From Apoderus coryli (lineage: Eukaryota > Arthropoda > Insecta > Coleoptera > Attelabidae): a stretch of DNA of 64,000 nt. Positions 41,845-53,548 of the stretch are shown here, in pieces. How positions within the stretch are numbered: position 1 is the first letter of the stretch; each line of letters begins with the position of its first letter. The stretch is from the NCBI GenBank assembly GCA_911728435.2, contig OU452209.1:13188869-13252868 (forward strand). The letters are read 5' to 3'. The notes below the pieces were generated by a model. The model was not told the origin of the DNA, did no database searches, and saw only the letters and a list, made by a program, of their open reading frames with translations. Both the position numbers and the translations under genes were made by a program.

Positions 41845-42195
41845 CAGTGGCGGCTTGTCCTATGAATAATCAGTCAAATTAATAATATTTAAGTATTTAA
41901 TTCTATTTTATTGTGTAATTATTTTTCTCCATAAAACTGTAATTTTGAATTTCGTCTTCATCTGAAGCAGGTTTTATCCTATTCAACTATTTAACATACT
42001 TAATTTACATACCTATAGGTATTTCCCTCTTTTTTTATTCGTGTCATAATAGTAAAACATTATTTATTTCGGTCTCTCCCTTCCCTGTATGCGGCAGTTG
42101 ACACCCTTGCCAGTGCTTCGGACTACATATTAAGTATATTATGACTTTATTTTATGTTATGCTTCAGCACATTAAACTGCCACAAGCCGCCACTG
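41845..42195. mobile_element. hAT-type MITE, 351 bp, with 8-bp target duplication
   Basis: The inverted ends CAGTGGCGGCTTGT (41845-41858) and ACAAGCCGCCACTG (42182-42195) are exact over 14 bp. They are flanked by TGTCTTAT at 41837-41844 and 42196-42203, a perfect 8-bp duplication. CAG-type ends and an 8-bp duplication define the hAT superfamily. There is no coding capacity, so it is non-autonomous and depends on a transposase elsewhere. The AT-rich interior has no further symmetry that I can see. Confidence 0.88.
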
Positions 42196-42209
42196 TGTCT
42201 TATACACGT

Positions 42210-43675
42210 TTTTCACTTCTGCAGTACAATGCGGTGGAGTTCCATCCAATTGGCACCAGCAAGTACCATATTGGTTTAACGTCGTTCCGTAATATGTCCA
42301 AATTTTTTCTCCCATCTAAATTTTCTTCGTAAATATAAAAAAATAATTTATTATCCATTAATAAACAAAAGAGCACGTTAAAGTCAACGTAGTTGTCGAG
42401 GAGGATATCGGTCTTACAAAAAAATAATCCTTTGAACAGAAATGTTGTAAATTTCTATCTGCTCCGAAGCGGTAACGAATCATGTGGTCATTTTGCTGCA
42501 ATTCATGAATCAATTGGTCCTGGTAAGAGAGTTATCTGAGATCTTTATGCAAACATCTCCTCAGGCAAGTTCGACTGATGTTCAGTTGCTTAAGAGGATC
42601 TCAAGTTAAGGCGCCCACTTTGGAAATAGCTGCAATGTTCTGCGCCATAATGTATGTATAGTAACTCTTTTACTCAATATTTACTGTTATCGTATGATAG
42701 TGTATATCGAAAGAAAAACTGATAAAATACTTTATCGGTCTTGATTAGCTTGATCCAAAAATATGCCTTGACTTCGGGACTAGTTCTTTTCCATCTCATA
42801 TCTTTGGCTGAACGTACACTACAGAATCCAGTGCTTCGGACAGGGACGGAGGCATGAGGGTAACTGAAACATTGCATATCGTTCAAAACCATACCGTAAA
42901 TTTGAATTCAATCAGCGGCAGCAACGTGGGAAAATTAAATGGGACCACCCGTAGTAATACACGCCATTGTTCATGAACTATAAGGATTTATCCCTTTTTG
43001 ACAAGTAATTTATTCCAGCGTGAAAAATAATTAATCTAGTACACTCTTCCCTTTGAATACGTTCATTTTTAATGAATCAAAACTTAGACCGGGAAATACT
43101 TTCCATGGTTCTTCAAATTCCGACACAGCAACCTGCCAAGTATCTTCTCGACTGCGCGCTATATAGTAAAGTTTTTGAAAAAGCATTTCAACCGTACAAC
43201 TTTTCAAATCTAAAACTCAAATTATAACTCTGATTAATTGTGAAAGCGTGGTCCAAGTGTAGGGTATTTCTCTCTAAATTTCCGCTTCTATTTTTTGGGA
43301 GAAATCGCGCAAGGTGATAATTAAATTTTGCGAGAAAACTTTGTCGGTGGGAAAACTTGTGTGCGATCGCCGCAACGTTGATTTAATTAGTTTCAGGAAA
43401 TGTTTTTAATGCACCGGACATAGTTGAGTTGCACTGGACAGTTAGTCAAGGAAAATAAATTTCGGGTGAAGGTAAGAATATATTTGTATAGTTTTATCGT
43501 ATAAATCGTAATCGGTCGACTGTAACAAACGTTGCACCTTTTCTATAGGGTGTTTTGCCAGCAGTTGGAGAAGGGGTGCAGGTGAGTTCAATTTATACTA
43601 CATCGCGAAGGCCTAACCTAAGTGAAAGGCTAGGCTACTGTAGCACGTCGAGTATAATGGCACGAGTTTAATTTG
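42210..43675. other. No gene seen; possible unique host sequence
   Basis: Less obviously repetitive than most of the window, with moderate GC around 42540-42620 and 43330-43450. The frame at 42674-42892 has no known motif. It might be intronic or intergenic host DNA. Confidence 0.35.
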
Positions 43676-43679
43676 TTTC

Positions 43680-43985
43680 CTGCTACCAGCAAGGTGTCAA
43701 CCTTTCTCCTCTGATCTATTCAATTTTTACTAATATATGTATATCTAGAAATCATGTGCTGTTTGCTGATGATCTTACCCTTTACAGGACTGTGTGCAGT
43801 TTTGAGGACTGCCTTGATTGCAGGCGGACGTTGATATTTTACGTTGGTGTGTTCGCAATAGACTTTCATTAAATATTAAACAATGTAAAATATTGATGGC
43901 GCGATCTTGGAAAGTTGTTCTGTGATCAGGGACGATGTTTTGTATATTTATAACAGTGACTGCCTTTTAAAAAACCTTTATAACT
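43680..43985 (+). pseudogene. LINE RT fragment around the catalytic FADD block
   Basis: The plus strand reads QGVNLSPLIYSIFTN (GVPQGSNLSPLLFSIFIND-like), then HVLFADDLTLYRTVCSFEDC. A frame change gives VDILRWCVRNRLSLNIKQC, the segment after the catalytic site. Only about 300 bp survive. It belongs to a different copy from the LINE starting at 44040. Confidence 0.6.
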
Positions 43986-44039
43986 CTTTCGTAACCCTCA
44001 ATCTCGGCGGAAGCAGATAAAAGGAGTCGTTTTCGTAGC

Positions 44040-45190
44040 TCTATTCGCTGCCAACGATACCTTGAACCATCACAGGCTGGTAACAAAGTTCTATGACATC
44101 ACCAAGGATTTTCGCCTGACGGATTTTTGTAACAATACAGCCAAGAATATCCGGTGGGGTACTCAGAAAAACGGCCAACCCCAGGGCAGCGTCCTACCGC
44201 CAATCGTCTACACCATCTCCACCAATGACCAACCAATAAATGGAAAGACAAAGCATTTCATATACGCCGATGATCTGGCTATTGCAGTTTAAGGTCGAAC
44301 TTTCAACGATTAGAGATGTTGGTGGTTAGAAAACTAACCGCACTTTGGAGGACCTAGCAGCCTACTACAAAAATCACGGCCTCAAAGCCAATCGTACTAA
44401 GACACGGGTGTGTGCTTTCCATCTTAGAAACAAGGAAGATAAGGGTGACAAGAGTTGGAGCATAACAACACCCCGAAATACCTAGGCATACTCCTGGACC
44501 GAACTCTGAGTTTTCGAAAATACTGTCAGGAGGTCAAAGGGAAAGTATGCACAAGAAACAATATTATCCGAAAACTAACAAACACAAAGTTCGGAGCACA
44601 ACCGCACACACTCCGGACTGCGGCTCTTGCTTTATGCTTTTCTGCCGCGGAGTATGCTGCGCCGGTGTGGTTCAATTTCGCTCATACTCAGCACGTGGAC
44701 GTAGCACTGAGCGAGACGGTACGCATGGTGTCTGGCTGCTTAGAACCGACGTCGGTGGAGGAAATTTCCCAAAGTTGCCGCGGGGGCTGAGCCTAGAAGG
44801 CAAGAAAAAGACCAGAGACATCCCGTATATGGGCACCAAATGCAACCGCGTAGACTTAAATCGATTCCGGCCGACAAGACCACTAGAGACCACGCCTGAA
44901 GCCCACCAGACAAATCTATGACGAGTGGGTGCTGCCCGCACTTGGATCGAGGCTAATGAAGAACGACACCATCTGCCTTTCCCGACGTGGAGGACGCTGA
45001 ACAGGTTAAGGGCGGGAGTCACACGATGTAACAGCAACCTAAAAAAGGGGATGACACCTGTGAATGCGGCGCAACCCAAGAGCACCAACATATGGTCGTG
45101 TGCTTAAACACTTGCACAGAGGAGGACCTTATACTCCCAAATGACATAGCCACATAATATGTGATTTTTGGAAGCTGAGAATTTGATATG
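44040..45190 (+). pseudogene. Non-LTR retrotransposon RT to zinc-finger C-terminus
   Basis: The plus strand shows LFAANDTLNHHRLVTKFYDI (first catalytic block, with Asp-Thr-Leu-Asn), QKNGQPQGSVLPPIVYTI and HFIYADDLAIAV (catalytic YADD). Frame-shifted pieces follow: NTPKYLGILLDRTLSFRKYC, KVCTRNNIIRKLTNTKFGAQ, ALALCFSAAEYAAPVWF. The C-terminus reads WRTLNRLRAG and CECGATQEHQHMVVC, a C-x-C...H-x3-C zinc-binding tail. At least five frame breaks or stops occur. Relatives are common in insect genomes. The minus-strand 139-codon frame here is an antisense shadow. Confidence 0.75.
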
Positions 45191-45219
45191 ATATGGTATT
45201 CCGGACACGAAAAGTAAGT

Positions 45220-45470
45220 AAGTAGTCTTTCGTTAGATCTAAGCTTGAATATGCATCTTGGTCATCGATATACATTGTTTATATTAATAAGATTTAACGT
45301 GTTTATGGCGGCCAGTGCAGGCTAATGATTCTTTATGAATTTAAGGTCTCACATGAATTCAAAATATGGATTGGGAATTTGTATGTCAATAATTAAGTAT
45401 CTAGGATTATTTTTGCATTGTTTTTATTTGGTTCTGCCTGTTAGACAATAACGTGTAATCGTATTTATTT
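45220..45470 (+). pseudogene. LINE C-terminal scrap
   Basis: The plus strand reads SLVRSKLEYASW and SIYIVYINKI, resembling the LVRSKLEYASVVWSP...YIxxIERVQ segment of CR1/jockey ORF2. It decays within 150 bp. An ATTT-rich run near 45460-45475 may be a tail. Confidence 0.4.
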
Positions 45471-45479
45471 ATTTATTCG

Positions 45480-46798
45480 ATAATGAAACTAAGGAAATCC
45501 TAAAGCAATCTGCTAGTCTGGTCTGGTTTCTCTTGGTCACAAAGAAGACTATGTAAATGTTTTGTTCTAATTGAATATGTAAGATCTTCTGCAGGTCGAA
45601 GTGAGGGGAGGCCAAACCGCCTAAACGACTCCGATAAAACAATCTACAATCTACACCCACAATAATATCTTTATAAAATCTATTTAATAAAAAATTTGCT
45701 CACGAAATTTATTTGCATAGTCACTTAAGAATGCTTTACTACAGTTTTGCAATTGTACCAATTTTCTTTAACATCTTTAAGTTGATTCCCTGTAAAGTTG
45801 CTTTTGTAACTAAAGAACAATACACTCACAGCTACTGCAGTGATTCGAGTAAAGGTAACTCAGCTCCAACAATGTGAGAATATACTAAGCTAAATTAGCG
45901 CCAGCATCTGGATGAGGAACTGAAATTTGTGGAGGATGGCCAAAGCCTCTTGTATATGCTCCGCAATTTCAACCAAACCCTTAGGTTATTGAACATATTA
46001 ATTAAAACAATCCCGGCAACAACTCCGGGCTTTGCAGAGAGTTTGTATCATACAATATCCTTTGATGTAGATGTGTTCTTGCAGCGTTTTCGGAAAACTC
46101 AGAAACTCACGTGTGAGTCTATTGTTTGTCTCATTCCATTTTGACTTCTAGTCTAACCGGGTAAAAGCTTTGATTTTTGTTATCAGAATTGCAAGATGCA
46201 TGCTTGAAAGGTTCGCCGCTCTTTCGTTGCTTTCGCCTTTGACCCAACAGACCAATATCATCTTTCCATAGGCTCCCCGACTATGTAGTAAGTTGTAGCA
46301 TTCCACTACTCAACCCTGAACAGCTGTATTTACCAAAATGTTTGTAAAATATATCCTAATATACGGTTCTGTATAAAACATTATTTTGATCGAGCGTTAT
46401 TATTCATTTGCACTCATGAAACTTTTTGATTAATATCTCAAACAAAATCCAGTGGTGCTTAATGAAAAGCGTCTCCCAAAACCACAGCAGCACAACAAAC
46501 TGGAAAGGGAACAATAATACTGCTAGTAATTATTTTAATAAATTGTTTTGTACATTTATAGTTTTGATTATAATTTATTTACGCTCTGCCCCTAATAGTT
46601 TTTGTTTGTCATTAGTCACATATTTACCAGAATTGTTTTGATAGTTACGAAGGTTACACTTCAAAGCAGTTTTGCATCATAATTGCAGAAGATTATAATT
46701 AACACTGTAGCACATATTATATGCAGCGTTTTATTTACGTTAGCACCTTGCTAGACACACTATGTATAACCCGTAACAATACCAGCTCAGTTTCATTA
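45480..46798. other. No gene called
   Basis: Short frames of 63-71 codons occur (45469-45660 minus; 45929-46144 and 46426-46641 plus) but none has a motif I recognise. Confidence 0.4.
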
Positions 46799-46974
46799 TA
46801 CGAGGGTTGCCTTTTATATTTCGGGATTTGGCAACCCTGGTATTGCAATCTGGCAACTGACAGCTCTATCGTAAAGTTGGACATTTTTGAGGTTATACGT
46901 ACTCAGAACGTTTTGACATCCGAGCGCTATTTGTGTTGTTTACAGTAACTTAAAAGATTCATCTCAGCCCAAAA

Positions 46975-47967
46975 ATGGAATTAAATTGTGAACATATTCG
47001 TACGATTATTTTTTACTACTTTCGACGTACGTTAACTCAGCAACAGTGCATGGATGAACTTAACTCAATTTTTGTCGATGAAGCTCCATCAAGGACCAGT
47101 GTTTATCGATGGTATGGTGAATTCAATCGTGGTCGTAGTTCACTCCAAGACGAATTTCGTGAAGGTCGTCCAAAATCAGTTGTTGTTCCGAAAACCATTG
47201 ATGCTGTGCGCGAACTGATATTGCAAGATCGTCATGTGACCTATCAAGACATTGAGACAACCTTAGACATTAGTGGGACCAGCATACATTCAATATTGCA
47301 TAAACATTTGAGTGTCAAAAAAATTTGTTCGCGTTGGATCCCACACAATTTGTCAATCGGCCAAAAAAAAAGCTCGTGTCGATTGGTCGAAAGAAATGCT
47401 CAAAAAATACGATCGCGGTGCTTCGAAACACGTCTATGACATCGTGACAGGTGATGAATCGTGAATTTACTCGTACAAGCCCGAAAGTAAACAATCCAAC
47501 AAAAGTTGTTCGCGCACGAAGCACTTCCAAGCAAATGGTCGCCTGTTTTTTCGGAAAAACTGGACATGTCGCAACCGTACCACTAGAACAACGCAGAACA
47601 GTCAATTCTACGTGGTACACAACCATTTGTATGCCAGTTGTCTTCCAAGAAATCAGGAAAACCAACCGCCGAAGACGGGTCACTCTTCACCACGGCAATG
47701 CGAGCTCTCACACATCGGCTGCATTTTGAGCACCCAAAATATCGATTTGATGAGTCATCCGCAGTATAGTCCTGACTTGGCACCGAATGACTTCTTTTTA
47801 TTCCCGTACGTAAAAAACAAACTGAGAGGTCAACGTTTTTCGACACCTGCATTCAGAATGCATGTTTTGGAGATACCTCAATCGGAGTGGCAAAAGTGCT
47901 TGGACAATTGGTTCTAACGCATGCAAAAGTGTATAGATCTTCATGGGGAATATTTTGAAAAACAATA
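46975..47967 (+). pseudogene. Mariner transposase (copy 1), inactive
   Basis: It starts MELNCEHIRTIIFYYF. The N-terminal helix-turn-helix region includes TQQQCMDELNSIF, SVYRWYGEFNRGRSSLQDEF and GRPKSVVVP, then SGTSIHSILHKHLSVKKI and SRWIPHNL. A one-base shift near 47360 moves the catalytic domain to other frames: VTGDES followed by a stop (first catalytic Asp kept), a deletion after the next residues, FGKTGHVATVPLEQRR, and HHGNASSHTS, where the family has HHDNA. The second catalytic Asp is therefore Gly. SPDLAPNDFFLFPYVKNKL has the third catalytic Asp. The coding ends near EYFEKQ at 47967. Frameshift, deletion and Asp-to-Gly each disable it. Confidence 0.85.
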
Positions 47968-47991
47968 AAGTGATTTTCGATGATTAATATT

Positions 47992-49814
47992 ATAACATTA
48001 CTACATTTGGGGAACATCTTCGTTTTGAGTTTCATGAGATATCAAATGAGGATGTTTTTGAGAGTGTGCGTTCAGTCAGGTCTGAGTCTTATGGCATTGA
48101 TGGTGTGAATATAAGAATGATCCGAATGGTGCTTCCTTTTTGTATACATGTGGTAACACATATTTTTAATAAGTCTCTTGAGAGTGGCACGTTTCCTGAA
48201 AGTTGGAAGACAGCTAATGTTATACCACTGCCTAAGGTTTCCCGTCCGTCTACATTCAGTGACCTTCGACCAATATCCATTTTGCCCGCATTTTCCAAGG
48301 TTTTTGAGCGTATAGTTAGCAGGCAAGTGCAACAGTTTTTGAATGAGAATAATTTATTGCCTGAAGTTCAGTCCGGATTTCGCAGGATGCATAGCACTAA
48401 CACTGCGTTGCTAAAAGTCGTAGATGATATTGCACGAGCAATGGACAATTCAGAGCTCACGGTTCTTGTTTTATTGGACCAGAGTAAGGCGTTTGACTTG
48501 GTGAATTTTGATTTGCTCTTGTCTAAGTTGAAATATATTGGTTTCACCGAGACATGCATGGAATGGTTTCGGAATTACTTAGTTCATAGAAAACAGAGAG
48601 TTAAAATTAGCCCTTCAGATTTATCTGACTTTAAAGAAACAACATGTGGTGTCCCTCAGGGTAGCATATTGGGCCCTCTTCTGTTTTCTTTGTATACTTT
48701 TGACATAGGCAGCGTGGTTCAACACTGTCGTATCCATATGTATGCGGACGATATCCAGTTTTATATGTCATTCCCTCTGGGTGACTTGCCTAGAGTGATG
48801 AGGGATATGGACAAGGATCTGTGTGGGTTTTCGGGATGGTGCCTTGACAATGGACTAAAAATTAATCCAAAAAAGTCAATTGCAATGTGTTTTGGAAATG
48901 AGCGTGCGACTGAGCTTGTTGAGACTGCTTTCGGTGTAAAGATTAATAGCGGCGAAGTCCAGTGGAAGAGAGAGGCCCGTAATTTGGGTGTTATTTTCGA
49001 TACCAGACTGTCATTTCATGAGCATTGCATCCATGTTTATAAGAATGCGTTTTATAGACTGAAGTTATTGTATCATCTTAAGGATGTTTTGGATGAAAGG
49101 ACGAAGCTTTCTCTGGTTAGAGCATTGGTGTATCCCAACATTGACTACTGCTCTCAGGTATATTATAGCTTTCTAACAGATTATAATAAAGCCAAGATTC
49201 AAAGAGTGCAGAATGCTTGCATTAGGTATGTCTGTAAAGTGCCTTATAGGGCACATATAACTCCATTCTATGAGAGACTGTCTGAGATTAGACTCGGTTC
49301 TAGACTGAAATTTTTTTTACATTATGATGCTATATAAATTGTATCATTCTGAATCGCCGTCTTACTTATATAGACTATTGAACAGGCGTTCTAGTGTTCA
49401 CAATGTGAATATACGGACTAATTCTTTCACTATTCCCCAGCCCAGAACCGCTAGATATGAGGGTTCATTTTCGTGTATGGCGCCTAAATTGCTGAATTCT
49501 GTATATTATTTGTTGGACTTGTCACACAGTTCATTTAAAAGCCAATTAAGAATGTGTATTTCTGTTATTTGATGTGCTATTAATTTATGTACTTAAAATT
49601 TAAATATTGTTGATTAGCTCTGGTTTCCTGCTTTTTATTCCTTCTTAACTGTGTGCGTATATGTATTTTTTTATATCTTAGGAAGAGTGGAAGAATGACT
49701 TAAAGTCAAACTCTTTCCTTTTGCTGAAATTACTAATTTATGTATGAGTTCATTTGATTTTTTGTAATTTATGATTTCACAATAAATGATTTATTATTAT
49801 TATTTATTATTATT
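47992..49814 (+). mobile_element. 5'-truncated LINE inserted in mariner copy 1
   Basis: Mariner sequence stops after GATGATTAATATT (about 47991) and resumes at GGTTTTTGTTCTCTAATGCC (about 49815); copy 2 has these joined. The LINE ends in a TTATT-type repeat (49789-49814). The exact duplication is ambiguous because both the target and the tail are AT-rich. Confidence 0.8.
47997..49572 (+). pseudogene. LINE reverse transcriptase, nearly open, one frameshift
   Basis: The frame is open from the truncation point (FGEHLRFEFHEISNEDVF), so no native start is present. RT motifs are SESYGIDGVNIRMI, FSDLRPISILPAFSKVFERI, VQSGFRRMHSTNTA, VLLDQSKAFDLVNFDLLL (catalytic Asp, DQS), CGVPQGSILGPLLFSLYTFD, HMYADDIQFYMS (catalytic pair), and NLGVIFDTRLSFHEH. 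The C-terminal region follows, IDYCSQVYYSF and RVQNACIRYVCKVPYRAHI. At 49311-49318 a run of eight T shifts the frame, and the tail continues in the next frame (YHSESPSYLYRLLNRRSSVH, PRTARYEGSFSCMAPKLLNS) to the stop at 49570. Apart from that slip the RT is uninterrupted. Confidence 0.85.
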
Positions 49815-49939
49815 GGTTTTTGTTCTCTAATGCCGAAGTATAAAAGGCAACTCTCGTACTATACTATACTTAAATCGCATTCAAGAAATGTGAAACATAC
49901 TATCAAATAGTTAGACATCTCTATTGACGATACATAAGT

Positions 49940-50885
49940 GGCGATTTAGTTCGACCACTAATTTTAACAATTTCAGAAAACAGAGTTTTCCTCTAAATCC
50001 ATATAGAGCCTACAACAGATATATAGAGCGGTAGAACGAGATGGTAATGGAGATGATGGCAAATGAATGAGAGGATACGCAAATTTCAATTAAGTGTGAT
50101 TTAATTGCTGAGAGTCGGTCGCGTCGGGCTCTAAAATCACTCTATCTCTCTTTTGCACATTCACTGTGTCGTGCCATCATTGCCGTGAGGCACTTCAAGT
50201 ATTGATGACATAGAGTGTTGGTGCTTATAGCTAACGTATATGGTCTAAAGCTGGTAAGTGAGCGGGAATTTTAACTAAATTGATGGTCAGAGCTTTTATA
50301 GTGAGGTTTCAATAGGGTAAAATGTTGTGTTACATCCCTGAGATGGTTACTATAATTTCATCCTCTTATTGTATGTTGAACAGCTTCTCTGTCTGCAAGA
50401 GAGTTTGTAGTATTTAAATATCAGGTTTGTGATTGCTTTCTTTAAGATTTTTTTGTATTTCTTTACTAGTCACAGCAACTGTATTCATCATGGGCAAGTG
50501 GCGATTAAGTTTAACAACAAAATTTAACAATTTCAGAAAACAGAGTATTCCTCTAAATCCATATAGAGCCTACAATAGATATATAGAGCTGTAGAACGAA
50601 ATGGTAATTAATAGAGACGATGTCAAATCAATGAGAGGATACGCAAATTTCCATTAAGTGTGATTTAATTGGTGAGAGTTGGGCTCTAAAACCACTCTAT
50701 CTCTCTTTTGCACTTTCAATGTGTCGGGCCATCATTGCCGTGAGGCACTTCGCAAGTATTGATGACATGGCTTACAGCGAACGTATATGGTCTAAAGCTG
50801 GTAAGTGAGCGGGAATTTTAACTAAATTGATGGTCAGATATTTTATAGTGACGTTTCAATAGGGGAAAATGTTGTGTTACTGGCT
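49940..50885 (+). repeat. Direct duplication, two copies of about 400 bp
   Basis: Copy A (about 49940-50340) and copy B (about 50500-50885) share long blocks such as CCTCTAAATCCATATAGAGC, CACTCTATCTCTCTTTTGCA and GGTCTAAAGCTGGTAAGTGA in the same order and orientation, with small indels. The period is near 560 bp. No open frame and no terminal repeats were recognised. It could be a tandem host duplication or two copies of an unknown repeat. Confidence 0.8.
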
Positions 50886-50889
50886 AACA

Positions 50890-51100
50890 TTTCATAACCT
50901 TATTAAATTTCTCAGGGTGCTTGTATACATGCTTAAACTGTCTACTACTTAATGACGAAGGTTCCTTTATTTATGGACCACTGATGATGAGACCAGCAAG
51001 TCTCGAAACATGTTTGGTTAACATAGTTTGAACAGATATATTAACATTTTGTGGAGCAGACCTTGTTTCATTTATCTTTGATTTGCATACCGCTCTTCTT
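50890..51100 (+). repeat. Second Penelope-like 3' end
   Basis: CTGATGATGAGACCAGCAAG, TCTCGAAACATGTTTGGTT and ACATTTTGTGGAGCAGACC correspond to the closing sequence of the Penelope-like element at 41480-41560. No coding part is attached here. Confidence 0.5.
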
Positions 51101-51364
51101 TGAAATGAATTAGTACTTCAAGAAATTATTAATCCTTATAATTGCCGAAAGTGCTGGATTTAATACGGTCTCACTATTTTATTAATTAATTTAATGACAT
51201 CTACACAGTTAATTTAAGTGTGCGACACAGAGGGCGATATCAACTATTTTTCTTGGGCTATTCACAAACATATGATCACATCCATCCATCTGATGGCTTT
51301 CATGACACTGTCACTTTAGGTTATTATCACTTTTTCAGTAAAATTACTTTAAATACATAATGAG

Positions 51365-52565
51365 AACTTCTAAATTTATTACAACTATATCGAATAACCA
51401 TTTTATAACACTACAATATACAACATGTTGATAGAAATTAATCTTAAACATAAAAATAATGCCGAAAACTTTTAGACTATTAATGTAAACAAAGAAAATA
51501 ATAAACTATTTGACACAAGCAATTTGTTTGACGTGTTAGAAAAAACATCTTACCAAAACCAAATTATGACGTAAAACTAGAGGTGTCAACTATATTGGAA
51601 TTTGTCGATTTTTTTTCAAAACCATTTTCATGACTATATTCTTAGAAAAACATATCGGACAAGCAATTTCGTATATTTTTAGTCACAATCGTATAAAAAG
51701 AACAACGTAAATTGCATTGAACAAGTATTAATCTTTAAATCTCATTTCACAACAACGAGGAGTAGCAATTTTCACTCACCTATTTTAAATGCACGTTCCT
51801 TTTACACAACAAAAAAAGTGTGTGAGGTTAGAGGTGAACAATGTGCGCCCCAAAATATTTTACAGCTGATCTGAGTTGTAACATATGTATAGGATGACGT
51901 CACAAATTAACCTAAAATACTTACATTTAGTTTTGCTACCGAATCAGTTCTTTCATTATTGTTTTTGTTACAAAAATGTTAAGTAGTAGGTATATTAAAA
52001 ACTTACAATGAAGCTAAATATAGATATTTTTTGTACCTATATTAAACAAGTAGCCACATACCTATAGGTATCCATATAAATAGAAGTAAGGAATAAGGAA
52101 CTACCTATAGTAAAATTTATTTGCGACTTATTTATCTTATACCTAGAAAATCACGTACCTATAACTACGCTTACTTGCTCAATGTTTTCATTTCAAAATA
52201 CACAATAATTAAAACTCCTTAAACGACAAATACAAACAATACACTTTACAGTTTTGTGTTAGGTACATAATTTAATTAATTTAACACAGATCTTCGCTGA
52301 GCAGACAGAGCTTCGTTGTTGGCCACTTTACAGTCCACAAAATTTTAAACAAACGCCTGTATGTCCACATTTTGAACGCCTCTATTTTTTATTAACAATT
52401 TCTAAATTTATTACAACTATATGGACTTGATCTTAAACATGAAAATAATGCCGAGAACTGTTAGGCTATTAATGTAAACAAAGAAACTATTTGACACAAG
52501 CAATTTGTTACCAAAACCAAATTATGACGTGAACTAGAAGTGTCAACTAAACTAAAATAAGTGTC
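51365..52565 (+). repeat. Direct repeat pair (51365-51590 and 52395-52560)
   Basis: Both copies contain TTCTAAATTTATTACAACTA, ATCTTAAACAT-AAAATAATGCCG, ATTAATGTAAACAAAGAAA, TATTTGACACAAGCAATTTG and CCAAAACCAAATTATGACGT, in order and orientation. The second copy is shorter through internal deletions. The intervening 800 bp is AT-rich without genes. The family is unknown. Confidence 0.75.
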
Positions 52566-52769
52566 ACCAACGTTAGAAAAAAATACTGCCAAAGTATGAC
52601 AAACCAACGAACCATAATAGAGAGATATGGTAGTCCCAAAAAATAACGTCCGCCGCTATTAACGTTAACGTTAATTTATCACCAACGATTTTCAAATAGA
52701 GAGATGTGGATTTATTATTTAAATTAAGTATTTATCAGATTATAACAACATTAATTAATAAGTAGCATG

Positions 52770-53325
52770 TACAGGGTGATGCAAAAAAAACATTAATTAG
52801 CCGACATTTAACAAATTTTCCAGATTGCAATCAAATAAATTTTAAATGTTTAGAAATTTTTAGCATACACTTTAAATTTATATACGAGGTTAGTAAAAGA
52901 TGTATTTGTTTATTTTTTAAGGACAGAAAAGTAATATTTTCAGTGTTTTTTTGATTTTTTAAAATTTCAATTCAACATTTTTTAGAGGTGAAACTATAAG
53001 CTCATAGAGGTTATATACGAGGTAACTCAAAAATATTTCTATTTATTTCTCAAGACTTAGACACGGCAGCAGCTAATAAATAGAAAAAAAAAATATTTTT
53101 TTAATTTGTTAGAATGGTCTCATACTTTTTTAGCATAAGCACTTTAAATTTATATACGCGGTGAGTCAAAAATTTATTTATTTATTTTGTTAAGGACAAA
53201 AAAGTAATATTTTCAGTAATTTTTTGATTTCAATTCAAGATTTCTTTAAAAGTTAAACTATAAGCTCCTAGAGGTGATCTACGGGGTAACTCAAAAATGT
53301 TTCTTTTAATTTTTTTCTTTAATTT
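52770..53325 (+). repeat. Imperfect tandem repeat, period about 265 bp
   Basis: Units near 52865-53040 and 53145-53315 share TTAAATTTATATACG-GGT, AAGGACA-AAAAGTAATATTTTCAG, AACTATAAGCTC-TAGAGGT and GGTAACTCAAAAAT. The block starts after GTACAGGGTGATGCAAAAA (52771), a string that resembles transposon ends, but no inverted partner was found. AT-rich, non-coding. Confidence 0.6.
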
Positions 53326-53548
53326 TTTTACAACCCTCAATGGCTTTTTTCATAGATAAAACTACCACAAAACGACTGGGAAATTCCAAAGGAATTTCTT
53401 GTAAAGAAATAAAAATTGTAAACACTTTGGACTAAATGTATCTAGTTTAAAAGAAACATTGCTGAAAAATAATATAATTTGTCGCAAAAAAATTGATTAC
53501 TTTAAAGGTCACGAACTTATCAAACCATACTCGTATTAGGTATACATA

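Larger units (their letters stand above)
46801..49856 (+). mobile_element. Mariner copy 1, split by a LINE
   Basis: The left end CGAGGGTTGCCTTTTATATT at 46801 and the inverted right end ending AAAAGGCAACTCTCG at 49856 are flanked by TA (46799-46800, 49857-49858). The sequence is collinear with copy 2 (53549-54729). The right terminal repeat of copy 1 is displaced by 1.8 kb because a LINE was inserted at about 47992 in the 3' untranslated end. Confidence 0.88.

Noticed and set aside
44672..45091. Minus-strand 139-codon frame
   Set aside because: Antisense to the plus-strand LINE at 44040-45190, with no independent motif.
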